Of a stretch of DNA of 64,000 nucleotides, positions 1 through 11,358 are shown piece by piece. The notes under the pieces are model-generated. The model searched no databases. It was given only the letters and a program-made list of their open reading frames with translations, and was not told the DNA's origin. Origin of the DNA: Sweltsa coloradensis. Its lineage: Eukaryota; Arthropoda; Insecta; Plecoptera; Chloroperlidae. Position 1 is the first letter of the stretch, and every line of letters starts with the position of its first letter. The position numbers were made by a program, and so were the translations under genes. The DNA is taken from assembly GCA_024449915.1 (NCBI GenBank), contig JAMZAV010000913.1, positions 167,114-231,113 on the forward strand, given 5' to 3'.

Positions 1-55
1 AGCCAGTAGAATGATTAATATTACATATAAATTTCACAATGTTAAAATCTCGGAA

Positions 56-147
56 CTCAGCGAGGCTCGAACCTGGGACACCTGGAGAAAGAGTATACAC
101 TGTCCTAGTCATTAAACCCAATACACCAAGACACTATACAACTGAAG
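56..147 (-). repeat. tRNA-derived SINE head (degenerate)
   Basis: On the minus strand this stretch carries a pol III B-box-like sequence (AGGTTCGAGCC, plus-strand positions about 63-75). About 40 nt upstream of it is an A-box-like TGGTGTATTGG (about 119-131). The A-to-B spacing is right for a tRNA. The remaining positions do not form a convincing tRNA cloverleaf, so I read this as the head of a tRNA-derived SINE or a tRNA pseudogene, not a working tRNA. It directly abuts the satellite array to its right. Confidence 0.5.
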
Positions 148-160
148 CGCGTCTGTAGTG

Positions 161-1117
161 ATACACCTCAAGATGTGATTATTATGCCTGCAGTTAGTTA
201 GTAATCAACCTTCGAGGTATATATTTCGACCAGAGACGGTTTTATTTATTTTATTTATTTTTATTTATTTATTTAACGTCTATCCTATTCAGTTATAAAA
301 ACTGATGACCAGAGACGGTTGAGTATTCACCTCTCAGAGGTGTTATTAGTTCGACCCGCAAAGTGGTATCTATCTACCCTTAAAGGTATATTATTCTTCT
401 CCTAGGAGACAAACAGATACACCTCAAGATGTGATTATTATGCCCCCAGTTAGTTAGTAATCAACCTTTGAGGTATATATTTCGACCAGAGACGGTTGAG
501 TTTTCCCATCTCAGAGGTGTTATTAGCTCGGCCCGCAAAATGGTATCTATCTACCCTTAAAGGTATATTATTCTTCCCCTAGGAGTTGAACAGATACACC
601 TCAAGATGTGATTATTATGCCCTCAGTTAGTTAGTAATCAACCTATGAGGTATATATTTCGACCAGAGACGGTTGAGTTTTCACCTCTCAGAGGTCGTAT
701 TTGTTCGACCCGCAAAGTGATATTAATCGACTCTTAAAGGTATATTATTCTACCCCTAGGAGACGAACAGATACACCTCAAGATGTGATTATTATGCCCG
801 CAGTTAGTTAGTAATCAACCTATGAGGTATATATTTCGACCAGAGACGGTTGAGTTTTCCCCTCTCAGAGGTGTTATTAGTTCGACCCGCAGAGTGATAT
901 CTATCTACCCTTAGTGGTTTATTATTTTTCCCCTAGGAGTCGAACAGATACACCTCAAGATGTGATTATGATGCCCTCAGTTAGTTAGTAATCAACCTAT
1001 GAGGTATATATTTCGACCAGAGACGGTTGAGTTTTCACCTCTCAGAGGTCGTATTTGTTCGACCCGCAAAGTGATATCCATCGACTCTTAAAGGTGTATT
1101 ATTCTACCCCTTGGAGA
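161..1117. repeat. 177-bp satellite array, five units, alternating variants
   Basis: Unit starts (ATACACCTCAAGATG) fall at 161, 417, 594, 771 and 948. The last three intervals are exactly 177 bp; the first is 256 bp because of a 79-bp insertion (see 242-306). Units 3 and 5 share one set of variants (GTCGTATTTG after the CTCTCAGAG dyad, then ATCGACTCTTA). Units 1, 2 and 4 share another (GTGTTATTAG, then CTATCTACCCTTA), giving an A-B-A-B dimer pattern of 354 bp. Each unit divides into four similar blocks of 43, 43, 46 and 45 bp, each built on a short CCTNTNAGAGGT-like dyad followed by an AT stretch and often CGACC. No coding potential is evident. Confidence 0.95.
242..306 (-). mobile_element. 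5'-truncated non-LTR retroelement tail (family A) with 14-bp target duplication
   Basis: A 65-bp insert interrupts satellite unit 1. It is flanked on both sides by gaccagagacggtt (228-241 and 307-320), a perfect 14-bp target-site duplication. Read on the minus strand, the insert is the extreme 3' end of the family seen at 12735-12966 and 15466-15710. It has ATCAGTTTTTATAACTGA, then AATAGGATAGACGTTAAATAAATAAATA, and ends in an A-rich (TAAA)n tail. Severe 5' truncation plus a target duplication is the signature of target-primed reverse transcription. The 79-bp increase in satellite period equals 65 plus 14 exactly. Confidence 0.92.
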
Positions 1118-1550
1118 ATAATTTTATTCCTCTACTGGTTTAATATTATCTCCATTTGAATTCATTAATTACCTTTGAGAGTTCAAAATTCGAACCCTAT
1201 TGGCTGGTTTTTAACTTTTCATGGGTCTATTATTTAGGCTTTCGAGGGCGTGTATTTATCCGATTCTCGGTCGAATATCTCCACTTAGAGGTTGATAAAT
1301 ATACCTCCACGGGAAGATTTTTGTCACGTTAGAGGTATTTCCCATTATCTACCCCTATAGGTAGTTCTTGGTTGATTTGGGTTCAATATTATACCTTTTT
1401 AGGAAATTCGCCTGTCTGAGGAACATTTTTCGACCCTTAGTTACCCTTTCTTACCCCATTCTACCAACTTATACCCTTGGGTAGAATTTTCAACCCGTAA
1501 TTACCCCTATCGACCCCATAATCGACCCCTTTCGACCTTTTTCATTCTGA
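1118..1550. repeat. Degenerate ~44-bp periodic tract next to the satellite
   Basis: Beyond the last recognisable satellite unit the same motif style persists at irregular 30-55 bp spacing. Examples are ACCTTTGAGAG (~1171), CTTAGAGG (~1283), GTTAGAGGTA (~1329), ACCCCTATAGGTA (~1361), ACCTTTTTAGGA (~1395) and CTGTCTGAGGAACATT (~1412). Then comes a run of TTACCC/CGACCCC words up to about 1540. I read it as an older, decayed part of the tandem array from which the 177-bp unit was amplified. Confidence 0.5.
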
Positions 1551-3288
1551 GTGTATGACCTTGGTACAAAGCTAAAAAATCGAGGGGGGGGGGTTGACCA
1601 TGGATAATGTTCTGTTTGATGACTCAACTTCATTATTGCATTTTCATAAAAGGAAACTGAAAAAACAAACAATTAAATTGTATCAGGATAACCAACATAA
1701 TAATTCGAGTTGCGTTCCAGAGCTTCATTTATTAATTTTGAATTATTTTGCATTCTGACTCTCATCATGCTTAAAATCACTGATCCTTCAAGTTAAGTAA
1801 TCTGAAAGTGTACCAATAGTTATTGATCAGCAATCAATTAACAGATTGGTTATTGATTAATAAATATTGCGGGCACTACACATACATTATACATTGACAT
1901 TTTTCAAGTGGCGCAAGAGATGGCAAGAAGCTTGGATTGGGGTCGGGGGGGGGGCGATTTGGTAGATTAAAGCTTCATTGACCAACAGATAAAGGACCCT
2001 TTTATAGGACATTTACACAAAGTGAACGGTTCTGTTTTGGACGATGTTGAAGACAGGAATGTCTCTGACATCTATAAGCTGAAGTGAATCAGGATTCACG
2101 TATTTTACAAAACTCCTGTTAGAATATGCTATACTCACAAGTTTGTTCAATTAGGTTTATTCGTCAACAAAAGAACATGGAGATAAATTTTATCAATGGT
2201 CAATGTAAATATATTCACCATTTTAAATTGTTTTGCCTGAAATTATGATATTTAGATTAGATTTTTAGCACATTGTGTGTCAATTCAATAAAAACGTGAT
2301 TTTGAACCAGGGAGATGCGAAAGTTACCAGACGACATTGATTTGATTGATGCCACCTGGAAGCGAGGGTACCTTGAGCCCTGGCCTAGAGCGAGAACTCG
2401 CGGCAAATTAACACGTCAAGATCTAACTGACGCATCGAGGCCCAACCCTTTAGGAAACAATACCGAGCCCAGATTCCCGTATTAGCAGGAGAGAAGACAA
2501 CCTCTCGAACACATTATCCTCGTAATTAACAGACATTATTGATCATCGAGACTGGCCACATGTGCGCGGGAGGATTGTCGTGGGTTCGTCCGCAGAGGTT
2601 AAGAAGCTGTGGGTGCGGACGCCCCCCTACTTTCGACTTTTGTAATTACATACAGGAAAATTAATGTTTAGGTTCGGTATTCACCCTCCGATATAAACAA
2701 TAATATAATTGTAATGAGCGATACATCCAATGCACATTTGGCATTCGCCCACTCAAAAATCGTGTCACTATATAAAAAAAAATGTAAATGCTTAAAAGAT
2801 TGACTTCGTTAAATTTACTCTAATTGTTCATGAAAAAATAGTATACAATTAGACAGTATAATAACATTAATAAGTAGTATACTCATAGGTAAGTAGCATT
2901 TTCGAGTGCAATTTTATAGCGTTTTGTAGCATCTAGTTTTGGGCCACCTACAAAAACTATGCCAACAAGTTTATAAACAAATTATAGACACTATGTTAAA
3001 TAATATACATAATAATAATATAATAATAATATATAAATGCTATTTTCACATATCTCTAATCATAGGTAATCTTTGGAATAATGTATACGTATCTATATAT
3101 GTAAGTATGTGTAAAAGTGTGGTGTAAGACTTCACAACTCTGAATTACATTGAAAGCAGCAACCCCATCGAAGAGGACAAATGATATTAAACGCGTCATG
3201 GTGCAGAAACGTCACTACAGACAGCACAGCACACACACGTGTCACGCGCACGTGGTTATACGACGAGGGAGTCCCGCAGTCATCCAAC
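1551..3288. other. Unassigned AT-rich stretch with a GC-richer island
   Basis: There is no gene or recognised repeat here. It contains two 10-base G runs (1584-1593 and 1945-1954). A GC-richer segment at about 2325-2625 looks single-copy and lacks a long open frame. The rest is AT-rich with scattered short ORFs that look random. Confidence 0.5.
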
Positions 3289-3353
3289 CACTGCCTCCTA
3301 GATGTTGCTCGTGGCTCAACGCTCAACGCTCAACGCGCCTCTAGGAGGCAGTG
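3289..3353. repeat. 13-bp perfect stem hairpin enclosing a triplicated AACGCTC
   Basis: CACTGCCTCCTAG at 3289-3301 is exactly complementary to CTAGGAGGCAGTG at 3341-3353, leaving a 39-nt loop. The loop contains three near-tandem copies of CTCAACG at about 3317-3335. Function is unknown. It could be a small foldback element or a chance palindrome around a mini tandem repeat. Confidence 0.7.
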
Positions 3354-4987
3354 CATCCGACCATCAAGGTTTATTTCCTTCATCAACTAGGCGCAAAACA
3401 AGAAATTATTTCTTTTCGTTTGATAAGGAAATCTCGTTGAGTTCGACGTCTTCGTTTGCCTCCAAACATCTTCAGTGCGGAAGGAACCTACACTCTGCCT
3501 TTTAACTCGAGCGCGACCTTATTTTATAGAAACGTAATTTGCCAACTGCTACATCAAAGATGTTCACGGGAGGGGGGGGGGGGGATACAAACATGAGCGA
3601 ACCTTGCGGAAACAAAGACCAAAACAAAGCTAGACTACGTGATACAGAAGGAACTGAATTAGACTATGTTGAAGTCAATGTATGATGAGAGATATTAGGA
3701 AGAAGTGAGGCGTACGGATCAAGCATACATTTGCCTGCCCTTTGAAAGCTAACGATACGAGAAACGAGGGGGCTGAATCCCCTAATCTCGTTCCACCCCT
3801 TCGTTCGCGAGGGATGAAGAAAGAAATAATCACAGATGAACGGAGGATTCATCGGGAATTCTCCACTGTTTATTTTACTTATTCAACTTTTTTCTTCTTT
3901 GAATTCGAATGAGAAAGAATGAAGACGTGACGATGTAGTGGGGAAGTCGAGTTAGGCTGGTAACGAGGCGGAGGGAATTTATCACAATTAAAACTGAACA
4001 ATAAATCCGGTGACGAGGCTTGTAAAAATTAATACCCCCCCCCCCCCTCCGGACTTCTGGACTCGCTAATTAATAACCTGGCAAAGTCAACCAATACAAA
4101 TTGTAAAATATAAAAGTTCTGAAAAAAAGTTCAACAAAGAGGACGTTCATATTTTTTATCTTAATAATCGACTTACTCATAAAAGGAGGTTTTAATAAAA
4201 GAAAATGTCCTACATGAATTATTTCCCTTCATAATAGAAACAATTTTTAAGAAATTTCAGTCGGTGAATTTCAATGAAGTATAATGGAAGTTAGAATTGT
4301 ACAGAATGTTAATATGTTGAATCATACACATTTGTTCGTGATTAGTCTGTGATTCCTAATCTTTAACAACACTCGAAATATAACATTACAATATTTGTTA
4401 ACTTATTTTAAAATATAATTTCCTATTACATTTAGTTATTTAACTGTTTTTCACATTATTGTAAAATAAATAAAAATGTAGCTACAAAAATAATATTCAA
4501 CATAATTACACAAATCATATTAATATTATTTTGAAATGTGAACTTATGTTCAACACGCAAAGCATGAGTATATAATGTACAAAGCAAACCACGAGAGAAT
4601 TTCAGTCACGTTCTGTGCTCATGCACTTAACTCAGTCATAAACTAGTTGTAATGACAATGACATAAACGCTTTAATGTGCGGTCTAGCGTTTGCAAAACA
4701 AAACGGCAATTTTCAATAATTCAAATCAATTGGATGTGGTGTTAAAGGATGCGTTGTAAGCTTGTCACAGTCAGTTGTAATGTCGTAGTAGAAGGGTGGA
4801 TACGTTGAACAGAATACAAAGACGTACAAGATAAAAAAAAACTATACAAAATAAAATTTACAAAAATAAAAACATTAAAGTTCGTATTTGAGCCAATGCA
4901 ATCAGTCACAGTACTGATTTTCTTTGAAGGCGTCAGTCCTATTGGATCGTCCCCAACTATCACCTGCTCGCTATTTCCTACTTTCAA
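3354..4987. other. Unassigned AT-rich stretch
   Basis: I see no gene or repeat family here. It contains a 13-base G run (3572-3584) and a 13-base C run (4035-4047), and short ORFs without recognisable similarity. Confidence 0.5.
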
Positions 4988-4993
4988 ATACTG

Positions 4994-5090
4994 ATATCTG
5001 GTTGGCCATTGTTCGCTTTTCGGTGGAGTTTCTGTCGACAGGATTGACTCGATCAGTTGTGGCTGATTGGTAGACTCTAAAACGATTTTA
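4994..5090 (+). repeat. SINE-like family B, degraded copy
   Basis: It starts with CTGGTTGGCCATTGTTCGC, shared with the copy at 33483, and passes through GACAGGATTGACTCGATCAG. It ends at GGTAGACTCTAAAACGA, matching the family's GGTAGACTCTAAATACGAATTTA 3' end. The central CACTGAAAATCAGTTATA block is damaged. Orientation is inferred from the common 3' end. Confidence 0.6.
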
Positions 5091-5095
5091 AAGGT

Positions 5096-7442
5096 ATATT
5101 CTTACATTATTATTAATTTATTTAGCAAATATAAATATTTCAACACAAATTGGGCTCAAGCACATTATAAAATACCAAAATACAAATTTTTACAAAATAC
5201 CAAAATTTTCAAAAATTTTCAAAACGTCAAATTTACATGGGACAAGACTTGTCCCTTTATCAGATTTATACCCAAAACTTTTGTTCATATGAAATCCAAG
5301 TATGAAGCAAGCACCAGATTACCACATGAATTTGCAAAAGCCCCTTGCTTCTACTTGAGAGAGCACTTGCTTCGTACCAGTGGAAATGTTTACTAATTAG
5401 ATGTATTCACGGTGAAAATTCTACGTTCTCTATATGAAAACTCGCTGTTTATATTTAATCTGTAATCCCAGCAACATTCCCTACACAACCCGAGTTAGTT
5501 TTTTAAGAGTTCATTTATGGATGGGTTTATCTGCATGGAACGTGAAAACAGTAAATATACCCCCCCCCCTCCTACAACCCCTCCCCCCACCCCATTTTAC
5601 TCCGTGTGTTATGTTTTGTTACGAACATCGGCTTACACTAATCTCATAAAACCTGCACCGAACAAATTCAAACTAAAAGTAGGTTTAGTCCATTAGAGCT
5701 TATTATTCAGGATTTTTTGTCCTTTCTAAGCGGACTAACTCGTATAAATAAAAATCTCTAATTTGATTTTATTTACGGTTGTGAATTTTCCATGGTTATT
5801 GAGGATTAGAGTTGTGTGGATTGTAGCACTGTATTCACAACTTCCCCTACTGCTCGACAGATGGCGTTAGTAGGTGCTCCACCCGCGCGCGCTCTAGGTT
5901 AGGGATCATAAGCTCCCTTGATTACGTAAGCACCGTTAGTAACCACTGGGTGGATAGAACGCGGTAATCTTTTATTTGCAACAACCACAACTAAACAAGT
6001 TAGGGTGAGCGAGTGAGTCTGAAATGCCGTTTGATTGGTTACATTTAGGGTGTCGTGAAATCATGATTTCGAACGGATCTGGATTATGTTGGACATCGGA
6101 TTACTTCCGGTTAACTGAACTGTAGTTGACGTAATGGTATTCGCAAAGCGCTCCCATGTTTGTATTAACATGTCCAGTGTTTGGAAATCTACCCATTTAA
6201 ATTAATTACCTTGCAAATACATTACTTCTGAAAGTAATATAATTATAAAGTTACTTTAGGATGAACGAGTGATGAAACTAAAGAAATATGTAAATACACT
6301 CTCGGCCAGAAGTAAATCAAGGGCTGGGTCTTGTATACATACAACCTAGACCCCCCTTTTTATTATTATTAATATTTGCATTTAGAACATCATTTGGCAT
6401 GTGAGATTTAAAATAAATGCGAGAGTGACAGAAAGAGCATCTTCCCCATTGTAATTGAGTACCTGTCACTCTCTAAATCAACCCTCTTACCCTCTAATCT
6501 AACCTTGATTTACTTATGGTTGAAGGTGTACATAATACTAATTTCTTGCTAACGTAATTGACAACAATTCAAAAATTTATTTTTTGTTATTGTAATTTTG
6601 TGCAGCGAATAAAATATGTTTTATTTTATTTATTTATTTTATTGTTTATCCTTGTTGTTATTACATTTTTTAACAACAAGAAAAGGCGTCGACACTAGTA
6701 AATATTTTACTAAAACACTTGATATCTTTGTAGAAATCTTGTGCCGCGAAGAGCCTTGTAAAGCACGTGAAACTAACACGGCACTTGTAGTTGGTTCTCC
6801 CATAAGTACTCCTTACACATGGAAGGGAAATGACTTACTGGGCAGTCTTTGAGGGCGGGCGGCAGGTCGTTCCATGGGTTAACAACCCGGAAAGAAAAAG
6901 TACATCGCACTGATTACATCGCACTGATTTTATTTTAGATCTACGCCTACTATTTAATTTACATTCCATGTTTGAAAATATGGTTCTTATTTTTAAAATG
7001 ACTGTTGAAACACGCGGTGTCTGCTAGGGAAAATGCAAATTTCAAACCTACCTATATAATACAATAACTTCAGATAGGTACTCAATCTTTTGGTGATAAT
7101 AATTTCCAAGAATATTGTACCCCACCAAAAGTAGCAAATAATTATGAATGACCAAAAGTTGACCTAAAATCGTTGACGCAAGAGATCCGACATGTAACAT
7201 ACGAATTACTGATGTTGAACGCATCTTATACATCCTCAAATTGACGTATAGATATCCCAGAGACAGATGTATTGTACGTATGAATTAAGTGTATTATGAC
7301 AAACAATACAAGTTAACATATAATATCTTACTTATATTCTATACCAACGTTCAAGGGCATAATATACCCAAAATAGTGAGCGAATTAATTGTCGAATGAC
7401 ACACAAAATAAGATCAAATCGGTAATTGAATCACGGTACTTT
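5096..7442. other. Unassigned AT-rich stretch
   Basis: No convincing gene is seen. A 10-base C run lies at 5560-5569, a CG-alternating patch (CGCGCGCGC) near 5884, and a perfect short tandem duplication (TACATCGCACTGAT twice) at 6901-6928. A 109-codon open frame at 5067-5396 starts inside the degraded SINE and shows no family features. Confidence 0.5.
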
Positions 7443-7466
7443 GGTGGAGGTGCCGGGTACGGAAAA
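7443..7466 (+). repeat. Module D (GGTGGAGGTGCCGG), copy 1
   Basis: The copy reads GGTGGAGGTGCCGGGTACGG. The match continues for several bases past the core and agrees with the minus-strand copy at 9805-9828 (both ...GGGTACGGA). One of eleven copies of this 14-base core in the window. Confidence 0.75.
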
Positions 7467-9675
7467 TGTCAATTTAAAAATGCTAGCCACACTGCGTTGA
7501 CCAATAACATTCTGTATCATCCTTGTTGACGGACAATCTCAACAAAACACGCATGCCAATAATTTGTAAGTCATTATGTTGTGACACCAACGTGACACAA
7601 ACACGCACACACGGAATGATAGGGAGAAACGTGATACTTAAACGGGAAGTTTTGCTTCCTACAACATCCGTATAGAGTGTGAGTGGGTTTACAATAATTA
7701 CATATTATGTGTATTAGCAATTCTAATTTATATATAAAAAAAAATGTAGGGAGAAGTTATGGAATTAGGTAGGCCATAATGGGGAAGGGACAGTAACAAA
7801 CACGGGAAGAGAGAAGGCTATTTTAAGGTATAAGTTTGCAGTTATATAGAGATAAAAAAAAATATTGACATTTCTTGGCATCAGTGTCAGTGGTTATCAT
7901 TGTTTTCCTTTATATTTCTATAGTGTATATTTCCAACAATGTTACAAATGACTCAATATATCAATATAAAATCCACATTTATTTTAAAAGTATAAAGTTG
8001 ACATTTGACAAGTGTTTTGTTACAATGGAAACAAATTCCCCCTTTCGCTTGAAGGAGTGCAAGTAGTTTCTTAGCCGGGTGTATCCTCCCCACTCCTCCC
8101 TCCTCCCAAGCAAACACAGAGCTGCGGATAGAGTAGACTATATAAGTTGGAAACCAAGGCAACGAAACAAGATAAAGAAAGACGCAGATTTACAAGACGA
8201 GACGAGGGTCGCTGCACAAAATATTGAAAAAGGAAAATATAATTTCATCTCTTTGAGTTTGACGATAGAGAACAAACCCCCCTCAGGCGGAGGTAAATCT
8301 GTGCCACGAATCTCAAAGAGTCCAACATTTACGAATTCTCTCATGTATGTGATCATATCGGGAAAACTAAAAAGCAGCAGCCGTCGGCAAGATGAGGATG
8401 AGGATTCCGCTTATTTCAGTCAGACGAAAAGACTTTTCTATATTGCGAGTTCATTTCACGGCCGTTTACCACTCGTTCGTTCCATGCGCCCCGCTTAGTT
8501 TTTATATTCGTCGTAGTCGTCTGTCTTGGAATTTATTTAAATATTTGTTTTAAACTGGAAAGATAATGGAGCGGTACAAGAAAACTCTCTGTAGCTCACG
8601 GGGGAAACTTAATCAAGGTATTGAGCGATGCGAGATGTTCTTATTCACGACTGCCGACGAGGGCGTATAAATATATACCTCACTGACTTGCAAGTAGCTT
8701 GTATGATATTTTATCAAGCACGGATTTTATTTTCCTTTCGGCACTTATCAATACTGAAACTCAAATGTATTATAAGTTACAATTTGTATCTTATAATGTA
8801 ACACGAGAGTCCACATGTAAATGATGTGGCATATATTTAATCTATTATAGTATTAACTATAAGTCTAACAATAGTGAAGAAAAAGAGCTTTGAGAAAACA
8901 GACCGAAATTAACAAATAATTCTCATATCGATTAGTGGTGAACAACAAATATCTGATAATAAGCATTAATCAACCATTCCAATAATATTTCTTTATTCTC
9001 TTTTTGTAGAAGGTTTCGGTTTGGTGTTTTATAGTTACTTTTTATATTTGTTAAATGGATTTTCTTGAAAATTAAGAGTCTATAATTTCTTGAAACGTTA
9101 CTACGAAATTAATATATTATTTGTTAATATTCATACATCCGCGATCAGTATTTGTTTAGCTTAAATGCGCAGGGTGTCTATTCATTGTCCGAAGCTCAGA
9201 ACTATCAACACTTTACTACCTCAAATATGACAATCGGGCATCATCACGATAACTCGACGTCCACCGACGTTTAGAGTACATTAAGGTGACGAAAACCTGA
9301 AATAAAACAGTCACTAAGAAATGTAACATGGTACGATAGGGCGTTGTTCGGGTGTTAGCTATATTATATAGCGTATAATTAATCCCCCCCCCCCCCCCCT
9401 ACTTATCAAGGTGGAACCTATTTTGCATAATATTTTTGTTATTAGTGATACCGATGGTATTAAAAGAAAAAGCTTTGTTTGACAACATTAGCAGTTCATT
9501 ACAAAAGGCAATGCAACCCTGCAGTATATAGTTTTACCATAGGTTATACACTTATGTATGTTATTATTTCCTTCAATTCAGAAATTTAAAAAAGTCCGCC
9601 CCAACCGGGATGTCTTGACAACATATTATTGTCGCTTTTCAATTTATAGTTCTTTTTATTTATACCTTTTAGGGA
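7467..9675. other. Unassigned stretch with a possible TATA promoter
   Basis: AT-rich, no recognised gene. The longest open frame (8079-8498, 139 codons) has low-complexity character and no recognisable domain. A TATA-like GCGTATAAATATAT lies at 8664-8677. A 16-base C run is at 9384-9399. Confidence 0.45.
8664..8700 (+). promoter_or_regulatory. Possible TATA-box core promoter
   Basis: GCGTATAAATATAT (8664-8677) is a good match to a eukaryotic TATA box with its G/C-rich left flank. A TCACTGA (8680-8686) lies downstream, closer than the usual initiator distance. No convincing ORF follows, so this could be chance in AT-rich DNA. Confidence 0.2.
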
Positions 9676-9828
9676 GCAAGCGTCACTTTTCTGTCCGTCC
9701 GTCTTTCTGTACGTACGTGTGTCACGTCTCAGTTCACCATAGAAACTGATCACGACGTAGGAGTGACATTGGCCCTTAGTGTCAGGGAGCGATACTATAG
9801 CATACTCCGTACCCGGCACCTCCACCAA
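9676..9828 (-). mobile_element. Non-autonomous element bearing module D (minus strand)
   Basis: Its minus-strand left end is the module D core (GGTGGAGGTGCCGGGTACGG at 9828 downward). Its other end is marked on the plus strand by CTTTTCTGTCCGTCCGTCT (~9687-9705). The same pair of end sequences brackets the element at 30796-30990, so these are two members of one family differing in internal length (about 141 versus 195 bp). The minus frame opens with MVEVPG, but this is not a known protein start. Confidence 0.5.
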
Positions 9829-10307
9829 CGATCCTTACGCACTGAATGATATTCCGTCTTCTTTTCTTTTGTTAAGTGTTGCTGTCCTAATTACATATTT
9901 CACGTTACTCGTTAAGTAATAGGCCCTGCACATCTTTCAAGAAAAACCGCAAATGTAAATTTGTTTCTTTTAAACTCGAAGAAAAAATTTAGGCCCCCTA
10001 ATTAATAATGTCATTGTCATTAGTTTGAAAATAAATGTTGACGGACTATATCGTTTCATTTACAAAGTATTATTACTATTATTGTAATAAATTATTAGAC
10101 CTACAATTTTGTATGTGATTTATTTCTTCTTGTGTTATTTTTGGAGATAACTAAATACATATTTAATTAGGCTTTCTAAGAAAGTATACACACCAATTAA
10201 TACTAAAATTTGTATTATAATAACAATACGGCATGAATTATTATTCTAAATTTGCAAAACTACAGTTTGTATTTTGTGTGCATTTATAAACAAAGTTTTA
10301 TTAATCC

Positions 10308-10350
10308 TCCTTAGTAAATCAAGGATAGCTGTTAAATAAATAAATACATA
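10308..10350 (+). repeat. Non-LTR family A 3' tail (degenerate)
   Basis: It reads TTAGTAAATCAAGGATAGCTG followed by TTAAATAAATAAATA. This resembles the family A 3' terminus (TGTAAATCAG..., GGATAGNNGTTAAATAAATAAATA) with the central hairpin part lost. AT-rich sequence upstream may belong to the same element but is too diverged to delimit. Confidence 0.45.
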
Positions 10351-10589
10351 TGTGTGAAATATACATATTTCAATTGATTTCGTTGAATACATTGTATCAT
10401 CCTGGCTTTATAGTTTCAAAGTATCAAGCTATTCAAGTTGGATGTAAACACAATAACTTTTAGGTTGTGATATTTCTATACTTTGCACCTCAACGTTACA
10501 GAAACGTCATTCTACGTTATTGTTTTCCTCAAAGTTGGTGAATTGAGAAACTTTTCAACTCACTTTAAATTAGCTCGTTGGCTTTAATG

Positions 10590-11060
10590 TAAAACACACG
10601 AGACGGCGTATAAATTCACGTCGAATCCACACCCTCTCCAACATACCCTGTTCTATGAATCTCGGTTAAATATCAGCCTAGTATCGCCATCTGTGATCGA
10701 ACACGTCAACCTCTGCGTCTGTCTCGGTTCATGAATACAAAGCACCGCCTCCGTGATCGTAAGCCCCTCCTTGATTCCCCCTCTCTGGGGAACGTCAGGG
10801 GGCCGTGGTAATTGATTGACAGATTGGACAAGAGAGCTCTGGAGGTTTTTGTGGGGAAATGGGAGGGTATTGCATGCAGCAGATGCCGTCATAATGGCTG
10901 CCATCTAAACAGGGGTCTGCTGTCTGTATCGGTGGCGATCTTGTTTCCACAGTGAGAACAACACCTCGAGGACAAGATCCGTGATATATCACGAAACATC
11001 GAGCCAGAGCAAAGCTACAACTCAGAAACCAACACTGGACAATGTTTGGTACTTACGACA
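10590..11060. other. GC-richer single-copy island
   Basis: Base composition rises markedly here compared with its flanks. Two overlapping minus-strand open frames of 65 and 83 codons cross it (10653-10992), neither with a recognisable family. Candidate conserved noncoding element, exon or old insertion; no repeat relative was found in this window. Confidence 0.3.
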
Positions 11061-11358
11061 ACGATTCTGTGCGGACGCGAAAGTACGTTTTGAAAAAATA
11101 AAAATAAAACAGTAATAGAGTAAGAACATCGAAAATGCTATAGTCTTTTAGGAAGAGCAAACGATTTAAAAGAAAAGATTTTGGTTGATAGACCACCATC
11201 CTCTCGAAAATTGTGACTTTTTTGCTTATGTTGTTTTAAATGTTGTCGATATTAAAATTCCGGTCCGCGAAAGCCTTAAATTAACAATAGTTTTCGTAAA
11301 TCTTTTCGAAATATTAAAATATGCATCACATTTAATTATACTAGCGAGCGAGCGAACC

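Noticed and set aside
1440..1540. Telomere-like TTACCC words
   Set aside because: The words are irregular and mixed with CGACCCC; they fit the decayed satellite better than an interstitial telomere (insect telomeres are usually TTAGG).
5067..5396. Plus-strand open frame of 109 codons
   Set aside because: It begins inside the degraded SINE B copy and then runs through low-complexity ACAAAATACCAAAA sequence.
8079..8498. Longest plus-strand open frame (139 codons)
   Set aside because: No domain, signal peptide or family resemblance; composition looks like translated noncoding DNA, and an overlapping minus frame exists at 8138-8356.
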